Assembly (NCBI RefSeq): GCF_000379625.1
Contig: NZ_KB903243.1
Coordinates: 124,105 to 188,104, forward strand
Reading direction: 5' to 3'
Length of the DNA: 64,000 nt
Origin: Actinomycetospora chiangmaiensis DSM 45062
GTDB lineage: Bacteria > Actinomycetota > Actinomycetes > Mycobacteriales > Pseudonocardiaceae
Translations under genes and position numbers: made by a program
The notes under the pieces: generated by a model
The model's database searches: none
The model's input: only the letters and a program-made list of their open reading frames with translations
Told to the model about the DNA's origin: nothing
Part shown: piece after piece, positions 1 to 7,545 of the stretch
Layout: each line of letters begins with the position of its first letter
How positions within the stretch are numbered: position 1 is the stretch's first letter

Positions 1-605
1 GTGTCGCGGTGCCGCCCCGCCTCGTCGTCGGACGCGCGGTCACGGCGGTCGCCGTGGTCGCCGTGGTCGTCCCCGCCGTCGTCGAGGAGGGCCTCGACGA
101 GGCTCCGGTAGGAGGTGACGGCGCCGCGCAGGTCCTCGGTGTCGGCGGAGCCGTCGCGCTGCGCGTCGCGGACCCGGCGCGCCTCGCGGTAGTTCTCGAC
201 GACGCGGGGGTGCTCGACGGAGATGTCGTTCGCGCGCTGGTCGAAGTCGTCGACCGGGTAGCCGCGCTCGCGCATGATCGTCGTCACCAGCGAGTCGGCC
301 TTCTCGACTGCCCCGCCCGGGTCGTCGACGAACTCGCCCTGGATCCGCTTCCAGTCGCCGCGGAAGCGCTCGCGGGTCTGCGGGTCGACGGGCTTGAGGT
401 CGAGCTGCTTGTGGCGCTTGCGCCGCTCGGCGAGCTCCTTCTCCGCCTCGCCCTTGCTGTCGGCGTGCTCGACGGCCCGGTCGTACTCCGGGCCGAACTC
501 CTCCTGGAGTTTCTCGGAGCGCCGGCGCGCGGCGATCGCCAGCCCGCCGCCGACCAGGGCGGCGAGGACGACGATCACCACGATCACGACGATGACGGTG
601 CTCAT
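1..605 (-). CDS. Conserved hypothetical membrane-anchored protein (3' end outside window)
   Basis: The reading frame opens with ATG at 605 and runs off the left edge without a stop, so only about 201 residues are visible. A GGAGG ribosome binding site lies just upstream. Residues 2-18 are a Val/Ile/Leu/Ala-rich membrane segment, followed by RRR and a charged, mainly helical cytosolic part with KLQEEFGPEYDRAV and MRERGYPVDDFDQ. I recall similar proteins as a conserved actinobacterial family of unknown function. The visible tail is Asp/His/Arg-rich and of low complexity. No function can be given. Confidence 0.75.
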   Translation of the reverse strand, partial: MSTVIVVIVVIVVLAALVGGGLAIAARRRSEKLQEEFGPEYDRAVEHADSKGEAEKELAERRKRHKQLDLKPVDPQTRERFRGDWKRIQGEFVDDPGGAVEKADSLVTTIMRERGYPVDDFDQRANDISVEHPRVVENYREARRVRDAQRDGSADTEDLRGAVTSYRSLVEALLDDGGDDHGDHGDRRDRASDDEAGRHRD

Positions 606-907
606 GACATGCCCTCCGGTGGGCCGCTGTTCATGACCCAGAGCGTCGTCCCGCACACGGGTGGTATCAATCGGCCGTCGAGCGGCAGGTGGGCTGCGTC
701 ACACGGACGTCAGCCGTTCGCCGCAAACCTCGACACGCCGTCCGACCTCGGACGGTCACCCGATCGTGCCGCGCGGGCCGTCGGCGCCCGGACGGTCACT
801 GCCTGCCACCGTGCCGCACCGGGCCGCCGTCGGGAACCCCCTCGTCCCGCCCACGTGGCAGGAGAGCGTCGTTGCTGTCATCCAGTGACAGCAACGACGC
901 GTTCCTG
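606..907. other. Intergenic stretch, no gene seen
   Basis: The overlapping frames here have no recognisable protein features and look like shadows of neighbours. The stretch holds most of a long palindromic repeat (856-910) at the 3' end of the alpha/beta hydrolase gene. The rest shows nothing I can interpret. Confidence 0.6.
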
Positions 908-910
908 TCA
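856..910 (-). repeat. Dispersed palindromic repeat, copy 1 (R1a)
   Basis: Two perfect 15-nt arms, GCGTCGTTGCTGTCA and its complement, flank a 5-nt loop (TCCAG). Outer imperfect arms (TGGCAGGA / TCCTGTCA) extend the element to about 55 bp. The stop codon of the upstream hydrolase lies in the outer arm, so the element may act as its transcription terminator. Related copies are at 1732, 7491 and 58551. Confidence 0.85.
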
Positions 911-1711
911 TGCGTGGCGGAGCAGCGCCTCGACCGCCGCGAGCCACTCGGGCCGGTGGGTGGACTCGTCGTGGATGACGTGCCCGGCGCCGGGGATGCG
1001 CCGCAGCGTGACGTCCGGGTGGGACCGCGCCAGGGCCGCCGCGGCGCTGGCAGGCAGGACGGAGCCGCTGTCCTCACCCGCGGCGAGGACGTGGACGGGG
1101 ACCGTGACCGGCGCGTCGAGGTCGAGCGCGGCCAGCGCGGTCCCCTGCGCGACGGCGCCCAGGGCGTCGGGGTCGACGTCGAGGAAGGCGCGGGCACGGG
1201 CGTCGAGCACGTCGGGCCCCTGCACCTCGGCCGCGGGGCGCCCGCCGAGCACCGGCACGGTGCCGAGCGCGGCCGCGACCCTCGCCGGCGCCGTACCGGC
1301 GGCCTGCCAGCGCGCCACCTGGGCGCGGATCCCCTGGAAGATCGGCGCGACCGCACCCACGTCGGCCGACCGCAGCGGCGGGTCCTCGAGCAGTGCCGCC
1401 CGGATCAGGTCGGGACGCCGCTGCGCCAGGGTCCACGCGATCGCCCCGCCCAGCGAGTTCCCGACGACGAGCGCCGGTCCGGTGCCCTCGAGGAGCTCCT
1501 CGACGTCGGCGACGTAGCCGTCGAGGTGGTAGCCGCCCGGGACGCGCGGGGAGGACCCGTGCCCCCGGAGGTCCGCGCGCAGGACCCGGGCCCGCTCCCC
1601 CAGGGCGTCGGCGGCGAAGGCGAACGTCCGCAGGCTGTTGCCCACCCCGTGCAGGAACAGCAGCGTCGGTCCGTCCTCACGTCCCGACGCCACCACGTTG
1701 AGCGCGACCAT
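908..1711 (-). CDS. Alpha/beta hydrolase, last gene of the aromatic catabolic cluster
   Basis: This 267-residue protein has the alpha/beta hydrolase fold: HGVGNS oxyanion-side motif near residue 21, nucleophile elbow GNSLGG with Ser86, and a C-terminal GAGHVIHD carrying the catalytic His. The ATG start at 1711 has a GGGGGAG site about 12 nt upstream. It follows the MetE-like gene in the same direction, separated by 86 bp that contain a palindromic repeat. Given the cluster it could open a lactone or an ester or C-C bond in ring-cleavage products, but the substrate is not shown by the sequence. Confidence 0.85.
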   Translation of the reverse strand: MVALNVVASGREDGPTLLFLHGVGNSLRTFAFAADALGERARVLRADLRGHGSSPRVPGGYHLDGYVADVEELLEGTGPALVVGNSLGGAIAWTLAQRRPDLIRAALLEDPPLRSADVGAVAPIFQGIRAQVARWQAAGTAPARVAAALGTVPVLGGRPAAEVQGPDVLDARARAFLDVDPDALGAVAQGTALAALDLDAPVTVPVHVLAAGEDSGSVLPASAAAALARSHPDVTLRRIPGAGHVIHDESTHRPEWLAAVEALLRHA

Positions 1712-1731
1712 GATCGGCAGTCTCCCCCACG

Positions 1732-1787
1732 TGACAGCGGAGCGTCGTCGCTGCCGCTGGCTGACAGCAACGACGCTTTCCTGCCAC
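1732..1787 (+). repeat. Dispersed palindromic repeat, copy 2 (R1b)
   Basis: The right arm TGACAGCAACGACGCT is matched by a diverged left arm AGCGTCGTCGCTGCCG, with CTGCCACG at the outer end. It lies between the MetE-like gene and the alpha/beta hydrolase, both transcribed leftward, so it may attenuate or process the transcript. Confidence 0.8.
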
Positions 1788-1796
1788 GGGAGGCGG

Positions 1797-2822
1797 TCAG
1801 CCCCGCAGGATCTGCGCCGCCCCGGCCATGGCGGCCATCTTCCCGTCGGCCACGTCGCGGGGCAGGTACTTCATCCCGCAGTCGGTGGCGATGACGACCT
1901 GCTCGGGTGGCAGGTAGTCGAAGGCCCGCCGGACGCGGCCGGCCACGGTCTCGGCCGTCTCCACGGTCGGGTCGGACAGGTCGATCACGCCCAGGATGAT
2001 CGTCTTGTCGGTGAGGTCGCGGAGCACCCCGAGGTCGAGCCCGGACTGTGCGGTCTCGATCGAGATCTGGTCGACCGGACACCCCGCGAGCTCGGGCAGG
2101 AACGAGTAGCCCTCCGGCCGCTCGTGGATGATCGCCGCGTACCCGAAGCACAGGTGCACCGCGGTGGTCCCGGTGACGCCCTCGAGGGCGGCGTTCAGCG
2201 CGGCCAGCCCGTACTGCCGCGCCGGCTCCGGGCGCGCCTGCATGTAGGGCTCGTCGATCTGGACGACGTCGGCGCCCGCGTCGAACAGGTCCTTGACCTC
2301 GGCGTTCACCGCCGCCCCGTAGGCCATCGCGGCCGCCTCGGCGTCGGGATAGAAGTCGTTCTGGGCCTGCTGGGACATCGTGAACGGGCCCGGTACCGTG
2401 ATCTTCACGGTGCGGTCGGTGTTCGCCCGCAGGAACTCCACGTCGCGGCGCTCGATCGGCCGGGTCCGGCGGATCTCCCCCGCGATCCGGGGCACCGGGT
2501 TCGGGTGCCCCGAGCGGTCGAGCGCGGTGCCCGGGTTGTCGATGTCGACGCCGTCGAGCGCGGTCGCCATGTGGTTGGAGTAGCTCTCCCGACGCATCTC
2601 GCCGTCGGTGACGATGTCGAGCCCGGCGCGCTCCTGGGCCCGGATAGCCAGCAGCGTCGCGTCGTCCTGGGCCTGCTCGAGGTACTGGTCCTCGACCCGC
2701 CACAGCTCCTTCGCCCGCACCCGCGGCGGGAAGCGGCCGGCGAGCTTCGCCCGGTCGATCAGCCAGTCCGGCTGGGCGTAGCTCCCGACCAGGGAGGTGG
2801 GCAGTAGCGGCAGGGTCGTCAC
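1797..2822 (-). CDS. MetE C-terminal-domain-like (cobalamin-independent) methyltransferase
   Basis: The protein has 341 residues, the size of the catalytic half of MetE (about 750), and begins with the family start LVGSYAQPDW. All four expected zinc ligands are visible: His223 and Cys225 (VHLCFG), Glu256 (SIETAQS) and Cys315 (ATDCGMKYLPR). Stand-alone MetE cores transfer methyl groups to thiols such as homocysteine. The gene starts with GTG at 2822 behind a GAGGAG site and lies 44 bp after ligA in the ring-cleavage operon. A role in removing or recycling methyl groups from methoxylated aromatics is an inference from position; plain methionine synthesis is also possible. Confidence 0.85.
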   Translation of the reverse strand: MTTLPLLPTSLVGSYAQPDWLIDRAKLAGRFPPRVRAKELWRVEDQYLEQAQDDATLLAIRAQERAGLDIVTDGEMRRESYSNHMATALDGVDIDNPGTALDRSGHPNPVPRIAGEIRRTRPIERRDVEFLRANTDRTVKITVPGPFTMSQQAQNDFYPDAEAAAMAYGAAVNAEVKDLFDAGADVVQIDEPYMQARPEPARQYGLAALNAALEGVTGTTAVHLCFGYAAIIHERPEGYSFLPELAGCPVDQISIETAQSGLDLGVLRDLTDKTIILGVIDLSDPTVETAETVAGRVRRAFDYLPPEQVVIATDCGMKYLPRDVADGKMAAMAGAAQILRG

Positions 2823-2866
2823 GCGGTGGCTCCTCGTCGACGAAGGGCTTCAGTGGCGGTGGCGGA

Positions 2867-3226
2867 TCAGGTGGAGATGTCCGGGTAGGGCAGGGTGATG
2901 TGCTCCATCGCCCGGGCGTAGGCGGTCTGGTACTCCATGGGCCCGTGGTCGCGCTCGAACATGGCGATGAACAGCGTGAGCGTGAGGAACGGGTGGGCGC
3001 CCATCTCGAAGAGCGTCACGTGGTCGTGGGAGGCCAGCGCTTCGCGTTCGGCGTCGTCGAGGGCGAGCCAGGTGGTGGCTTCGGCGTCGATGCAGTTGAG
3101 CAGCCGCCCGGCTTCGTGGGTCTCCCACCACTGCACGGTCTCGCGGGGGTTCTCGCGGTAGCGCTCGACGAGATCGGGGTCGCGGTCGACGGTGTAGAGG
3201 AACTTGTTGACCAGGTACTTGCTCAC
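2867..3226 (-). CDS. ligA: Class III extradiol dioxygenase, small (LigA-like) subunit
   Basis: A 119-residue LigA-family protein (Sphingobium LigA is about 139) with the helical small-subunit pattern: VNKFLYTVDRDPDLVERY, then LALDDAEREAL and GAHPFLTLTLF. In protocatechuate 4,5-dioxygenase this subunit caps the active site of LigB. The GTG start at 3226 overlaps the ligB stop codon as GTGA, so the subunits are translationally coupled. The larger frame extending upstream is only a shadow of ligB. Confidence 0.88.
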   Translation of the reverse strand: MSKYLVNKFLYTVDRDPDLVERYRENPRETVQWWETHEAGRLLNCIDAEATTWLALDDAEREALASHDHVTLFEMGAHPFLTLTLFIAMFERDHGPMEYQTAYARAMEHITLPYPDIST

Positions 3227-4089
3227 AGCGACCCGACCTCCTTCGGGTACCAGGTGAAGTAGGCCTCCATGGTGTGGAACAGGTCGAGGGAGTCGACGTG
3301 GTCGGCCTTCTTGCCCTCGCCGGCGACGCCCATCATCAGCATGAAGTCCATGAACCCGTGGGTGGCGTTCCCGGGCCGGTGGAGGCTGTCGAGGGTGACC
3401 TCGGCCAGACACCCCTCGATGTCGCCGCTGCCGATCCACTCGACGGCCTTGCGGTCGAACTCCGGGTCCGGGCCGTGCGGGCCGAACTGGCGCGGCCCGC
3501 CGAGTTCGAGGGAGAGGTGGCCGGTCCCGATGACCGCGACCCGCTGGTCCGACGGCCACGACTCGATGAGGTCGCGAACGGTGCGCCCGAGCTGCACGAA
3601 CCGCTTCGGCTGCGGCAGCGGCGGCGCGAAGATGTTGGTGTAGATCGGCACGATCGGCAGGTCGGCCTCGGGCCGCAGCGTGATGATCGGGCACGTGATG
3701 GAGTGGTCGATGCGCAGTTCGTTCGAGAACGCGAGGTCGAACCCGGCGTCGAGACCTTCGCGCAGGATGTAGGCCGAGAGGTCCTCCTGGCCGGCCAGGC
3801 GCATCTTCGGCAGCCCGAACTCGCGTTCCTCGTTGTACCAGTTGGCGTCGTAGACCGGCGCCTTCCCGACGAGGAACTGCGGCATGTTGTCCAGCCACAG
3901 CTGGTGGAAGTGGTCGGAACCGACCATGACCAGCACGTCGGGTCGCGCGCGGGTCAGCGTCTCCCGGAACGTCTCGATCTTCGAGACCCACTCGTCCGCG
4001 AACGGCGGCCGGTCCTCCCCCACCGAGGTGCTCGCCCGGTAGTAGAAGGGGTGGTGGGTCGAGGCGATGACGGCGACGAGTTCAGCCAT
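3223..4089 (-). CDS. ligB: Class III extradiol dioxygenase, catalytic (LigB-like) subunit
   Basis: This 288-residue LigB-family protein shows the iron ligand region STHHPF (His12/13), a second His pair in SDHFHQ (His60/62), and the acid-base histidine in GTGHLSLEL (His191). In known enzymes (LigAB, gallate dioxygenases) a non-haem Fe(II) opens a catechol ring next to the hydroxyls. Together with the adjacent PobA-like hydroxylase, protocatechuate is the most likely substrate; gallate or 3-O-methylgallate are alternatives. It overlaps the upstream citryl-CoA-lyase-like gene by 8 bp. Confidence 0.92.
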   Translation of the reverse strand: MAELVAVIASTHHPFYYRASTSVGEDRPPFADEWVSKIETFRETLTRARPDVLVMVGSDHFHQLWLDNMPQFLVGKAPVYDANWYNEEREFGLPKMRLAGQEDLSAYILREGLDAGFDLAFSNELRIDHSITCPIITLRPEADLPIVPIYTNIFAPPLPQPKRFVQLGRTVRDLIESWPSDQRVAVIGTGHLSLELGGPRQFGPHGPDPEFDRKAVEWIGSGDIEGCLAEVTLDSLHRPGNATHGFMDFMLMMGVAGEGKKADHVDSLDLFHTMEAYFTWYPKEVGSL

Positions 4090-4936
4090 GCGCTTCTCCG
4101 GTGAGCGGGGGCGGCGTGTAGGGGTCGGGGCCGACCGGTCGGTTGTGCAGGTCGACCGACAGGAAGATGTCGTTCGCGACGGGGTGGCGCAGCTCCTCGG
4201 CGAGCTGCCCGATCAGACCCGCCGTCCGGGCCAGCAGGGCGAAGCCACGCAGCAGCTCCAGCGGCAGCCCGAGGTCGGCGAGCACCGCGCCGCACACCCC
4301 CGCGCCGTTGAGCGGCAGCTGCTTCCCGAGCACCTGCGGGTGCACCCGGCCGATCGCGGCGAACAACGCCAGGTGCGGACCGGTCACGCCCTCCTCGGCG
4401 GCGAGCGCCATGAGCTTGGGGGTGCGCGGGTCGCCCTGCTTGTGCACGTGGTGGCCGAGCCCGGGGACGAACTTCTTCCGGGCCCGCTGCTCGGTGACCA
4501 CCCGCAACGCCAGCTCGTCCCACCCGGCGTCGTCGGTCGGCAGCGGCGCCTCCCCTGGGGTCGAGCTCCGCTTCGCTGCGTCTCCCACCAGCTGCTCGTG
4601 CAGGAACCGGCCGCAGTCCTCGGTCACGCCGAGGAACCGCGAACCGCCCGCCAGCAGACCCGCCGCGATCGCGCCCTGCACCGAGTCCGGGGCGGAGAGG
4701 TAGGTCAGGCGCGTGACGATGGCCGTCGGCGTGTAGCCGTGGTCGGCGAGCGCGGCCAGGACCGCCTCGAACACCCGGGTCTCCCCCGGCGACGGGCGGC
4801 GCTGTGTGGCCAGCCAGAACGCCAGCTCCCCGAACCCGACCTGCCCCATCACGTCCTCGACGAGGTCGTGGCCCAGCAGGGTGATCTTGTCGGGTGACGA
4901 GGCTCCGAGCGCGGTCTCGTACTCGTGCTCACTCAC
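4082..4936 (-). CDS. Citrate synthase-fold citryl-CoA lyase-like protein
   Basis: At 284 residues this matches the citryl-CoA lyase part of the citrate synthase superfamily. It has the signature VPGLGHHVHKQGDPR (His162/His165) and the helix LLARTAGLIGQLAEE. The Asp that citrate synthases carry in NVD near the end appears replaced: the aligned stretch reads LPLNGAGVCG. A short stretch at residues 119-136 (AAKRSSTPGEAPLP) is encoded by a GC-rich repeat-like sequence also seen at 33730. The GTG start overlaps the CoA-transferase stop. A retro-Claisen cleavage of a CoA thioester of a citrate-like ring-cleavage product is a fitting role, but is inference. Confidence 0.8.
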   Translation of the reverse strand: MSEHEYETALGASSPDKITLLGHDLVEDVMGQVGFGELAFWLATQRRPSPGETRVFEAVLAALADHGYTPTAIVTRLTYLSAPDSVQGAIAAGLLAGGSRFLGVTEDCGRFLHEQLVGDAAKRSSTPGEAPLPTDDAGWDELALRVVTEQRARKKFVPGLGHHVHKQGDPRTPKLMALAAEEGVTGPHLALFAAIGRVHPQVLGKQLPLNGAGVCGAVLADLGLPLELLRGFALLARTAGLIGQLAEELRHPVANDIFLSVDLHNRPVGPDPYTPPPLTGEAHG

Positions 4937-6089
4937 CGGTGCCGTCCCCCGTCGCTGCGCTCAGCCACGTCCGCAGGTCGGCGCCGTGCTCGTCGAGCTC
5001 GGGCGGCGGCAGCTCGTAGACCGCCGGGGTCGCGGAGAAGCGGATCGGGTGCCGCGTCGTCGGGACCGCGCGCTCACCCTCGCCGACCTCGACGACCGGG
5101 TCGAGCCCGAACCGCTCGGCCATGGCGAACCCGCCGTCGATGGACTGGATCGGCCCGCACGGCACGCCGGCGGCGACCAGCAGGTCGAACCACTCGACGG
5201 CGGTCTTCTCCTTCAGCTTCCCGACGAGGATCGGGCGCAGCTCGTCCCGGTTCTTCGTCCGGTCGGCGTTGCGCGCGTAGCGCTCGTCGTCGGCGACCTC
5301 GGGAATCCCGAGGGCCTCGCAGAGCTTGCGGAACTGCCCGTCGTTGGCGGCGGCGATGATGATGTCGTCGTCGGCCGTCGCGAGCGGCTCGTAGGGGAAG
5401 ACGCTGGGGTGGGCGTTGCCCATGCGGTGCGGCACCACCCCGCCCGCCACCCAGGCGCTCGAGTGGTTCACCAGCCCGGTCAACGCCGAGGACAGCAGGT
5501 TGCACTCGACGTGCTGGCCCTCGCCGCTGCGGTCGCGGTGGCGCAGGGCGGCGAGGATGCCGATCACCGCGTGGTTGCCGGCCATCACGTCGAAGACGGA
5601 GATGCCGGCGCGGAAGGGCTCGCCGTCGGGATCGCCGGTCAGGTCCATCAGGCCGGAGATGGCCTGGACCATCAGGTCGTAGCCGGGGACGTGCGCGCCC
5701 TTCCCGGAGCCGAACCCGGAGATGCTCGCGTACACGACGCCGGGGTTGGCGCCGCGCACCGTCTCGTAGTCCAGGCCGTACTTCTTCATCCCGCCCGGAC
5801 GCAGGTTCTCGATCACGACGTCCGCGCGCCGCGCGAGCTCCTGCGCGACCGCGACGTCGTCGGGATCGCGCAGGTCCAGCGCGATCGAGCGCTTCCCGCG
5901 GTTCACCCCCAGGTAGTACGTCGAGGTCTCCCCGCGGGTCGGCGGCATCCAGGTGCGCGTGTCGTCACCGTTCGGGCCCTCGACCTTCACCACCTCGGCG
6001 CCCATGTCCGCGAGCAGCATCGTCGCGTAGGGCCCGGCGAGGATCCGGGAGAAGTCGGCCACGAGCACCCCGTCGAGCGGGCCAGCCAT
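4929..6089 (-). CDS. Class III (CaiB/BaiF/Frc family) CoA-transferase
   Basis: A 386-residue family III CoA-transferase of normal length. It begins PLDGVLVADFSRILAGPYATMLLADMGAEVVKVE in segments typical of the family (ADFSRILAGPY, GAEVVKVEGP). It has NLRPGGMKKYGLDY, GYDLMVQAISGLM and the region FDVMAGNHAVIGI, where the catalytic Asp is expected. These enzymes move CoA between carboxylic acids. It is the first gene of an operon that continues with the lyase-like protein and ligBA, and has its own promoter and operator upstream (6103-6163). Likely role: activation of a dicarboxylate or tricarboxylate formed after ring cleavage. Confidence 0.88.
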   Translation of the reverse strand: MAGPLDGVLVADFSRILAGPYATMLLADMGAEVVKVEGPNGDDTRTWMPPTRGETSTYYLGVNRGKRSIALDLRDPDDVAVAQELARRADVVIENLRPGGMKKYGLDYETVRGANPGVVYASISGFGSGKGAHVPGYDLMVQAISGLMDLTGDPDGEPFRAGISVFDVMAGNHAVIGILAALRHRDRSGEGQHVECNLLSSALTGLVNHSSAWVAGGVVPHRMGNAHPSVFPYEPLATADDDIIIAAANDGQFRKLCEALGIPEVADDERYARNADRTKNRDELRPILVGKLKEKTAVEWFDLLVAAGVPCGPIQSIDGGFAMAERFGLDPVVEVGEGERAVPTTRHPIRFSATPAVYELPPPELDEHGADLRTWLSAATGDGTGE

Positions 6090-6102
6090 GCGCGATCCCC
6101 TC

Positions 6103-6129
6103 TGTCCGTCTGTCGGACGACTGTCCGAA
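6103..6129 (-). promoter_or_regulatory. IclR-type operator, site 1 (CoA-transferase/ligBA operon)
   Basis: The sequence reads TGTCCG-N5-CGGAC-N3-TGTCCGAA. The copy before the amidohydrolase gene (8458) has exactly the same spacing. It lies between the -10 box and the start codon of the CoA-transferase, a position suited to repression. Assignment to the neighbouring IclR regulator is inference. Confidence 0.65.
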
Positions 6130-6133
6130 GATG

Positions 6134-6163
6134 ATCCTGAGCCTTCCCGACGAGGGGCGTCAA
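6134..6163 (-). promoter_or_regulatory. Promoter of the CoA-transferase/ligBA operon
   Basis: On the minus strand a -35 box TTGACG (6163-6158) is followed after 18 nt by CAGGAT (6139-6134). It lies in the gap after the pobA stop, so the operon need not depend on read-through. The shared operator lies just downstream. Confidence 0.5.
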
Positions 6164-6167
6164 GGCC

Positions 6168-7325
6168 TCAGGGGCTCGCGTCGACCCCCGCGTAGGCGTG
6201 GGCGAACCAGCGCGCGAGCAGCGGGTCGTCCCGCAGCCGCCGCACCCAGCCCTCGCGCACCGCGTCGACGAACGCGGCCGAGGAGTCCCCGCCCAGTGCG
6301 TCGCTGGAGAAGGCCGACAGCACGCGCAGGAACCAGTCGGAGAAGCCCTGGGTCGCCGCGATCACGGGCAGGCGCGTGTCGGAGTAGGCGTCCAGCCGGC
6401 CGCGGTCGCCGTGGTGCGCCGCGACGAGGCCGTGTGCGAGCTCCACGGCGTCGGCCACCGCCAGGTTCATGCCCTTGCCGCCGGCGGGGGTGATCAGGTG
6501 CGCGGCGTCGCCCACGAGGAAGACCGCGCCGGCCTGCATCGGGGCCGTCATCCGGGTCCGCAGGTCCAGGTCGTCGACGCTGATCTCCACCCCGTCGAGG
6601 GCGCCCGGTGCACCGAGGCGCTCCGCGAGGTCACGGCGCAGCTCGTCGGGGTCGAGGTCGGCGCCGCTCACGTCGGCCGGCACCTCGAGGTAGAACCGGG
6701 TCTCCTCGGGGCCCCGCCGCAGGTGGGCGGCGTAACCCCGCGGGTGGACCGCGTAGATCGTGTGGCCGACGAGCGGCGCGGTGCGCGCGGAGACGACGAG
6801 CCAGCGGCTCGCGAGCGGCCGGTCCTGCACCTCGACCCGGTCGCCGAGCGCCCGCGCGACGACGCTGCCCGCCCCGTCCGCGCCGACGATCGCCCGCGGC
6901 GTGAAGGTGGTGCCGCCGGCGGTGATGGCCGGCCCGTCGGGGTCGACGTGGGTGACGGGGTGCTCGAAGAGCAGCGGCGCACCCTCCGCCTCCAGCGCAC
7001 CGACCAGGTCGGCGACGAACCGGTGCTGCGGGAACACGTAGTGCGGCCGGTCGCCGGTGAGGTCGGCGTAGTCGAACACGTAGCTCGTCGTCGGCGTGCG
7101 GAACTCGAGCCGCCGGTTCTCCGCGTCGAACGTCAGCGGGAATCCCTGGTCACGCAGCAGCTGGACGGTCCGGTACTCGATCATCCCGGCCTTCGGCAGG
7201 GTGCCGACCTGCTCCCGGGACTGCCGGTCGACCAGGACATAGGGCACCTCGGCGCGCTGCAGCATCCACGCCAGGACCAGCCCGGCCGGGCCGGCACCGA
7301 CGATCACGACCTCGGGGTCCGTCAC
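6168..7325 (-). CDS. pobA: 4-hydroxybenzoate 3-monooxygenase-like FAD hydroxylase
   Basis: A group A flavoprotein monooxygenase of about 385 residues (PobA is about 394). It has the FAD GxGxxG motif VVIVGAGPAGLVLAW at the N-terminus, the second FAD region VGDAAHLITPAGGKGMNLAVADA, and GADGAGSVVARAL. PobA-type enzymes hydroxylate 4-hydroxybenzoate to protocatechuate, which would feed LigAB next door. The frame is open to 7400, but the GTG at 7325 places the FAD motif at the usual distance and is preferred. Close relatives acting on other phenolic acids cannot be excluded. Confidence 0.8.
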   Translation of the reverse strand: MTDPEVVIVGAGPAGLVLAWMLQRAEVPYVLVDRQSREQVGTLPKAGMIEYRTVQLLRDQGFPLTFDAENRRLEFRTPTTSYVFDYADLTGDRPHYVFPQHRFVADLVGALEAEGAPLLFEHPVTHVDPDGPAITAGGTTFTPRAIVGADGAGSVVARALGDRVEVQDRPLASRWLVVSARTAPLVGHTIYAVHPRGYAAHLRRGPEETRFYLEVPADVSGADLDPDELRRDLAERLGAPGALDGVEISVDDLDLRTRMTAPMQAGAVFLVGDAAHLITPAGGKGMNLAVADAVELAHGLVAAHHGDRGRLDAYSDTRLPVIAATQGFSDWFLRVLSAFSSDALGGDSSAAFVDAVREGWVRRLRDDPLLARWFAHAYAGVDASP

Positions 7326-7490
7326 CGCGTCATCGTGCGCGCTCCGGTGATCGGTGCGCGCGGTGACTTCCGGCCCGCGGGAACCGGGGTCGGGCGCCAC
7401 CCCGACGTCGGCGGTGGCACACGGCTGCCACCGGACGTCAGCGGCGCGCCACGCTCGGGCCGGTCGGGCCGGCGACCGCCGGCCCGACGA

Positions 7491-7538
7491 TGTGGCTTCC
7501 CTGCCACTGGATGACAGCGACGACGCTTCGCTGCCACG
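7491..7538 (+). repeat. Dispersed palindromic repeat, copy 3 (R1c)
   Basis: It shares CTGCCACTGGATGACAGC and CGACGCTTCGCTGCCACG with the other copies, with a shortened left arm. It lies in the 220-bp gap between the IclR gene and pobA, both leftward. The closest relative is the copy inside copA (58551). Confidence 0.75.
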
Positions 7539-7545
7539 GAGGGGC

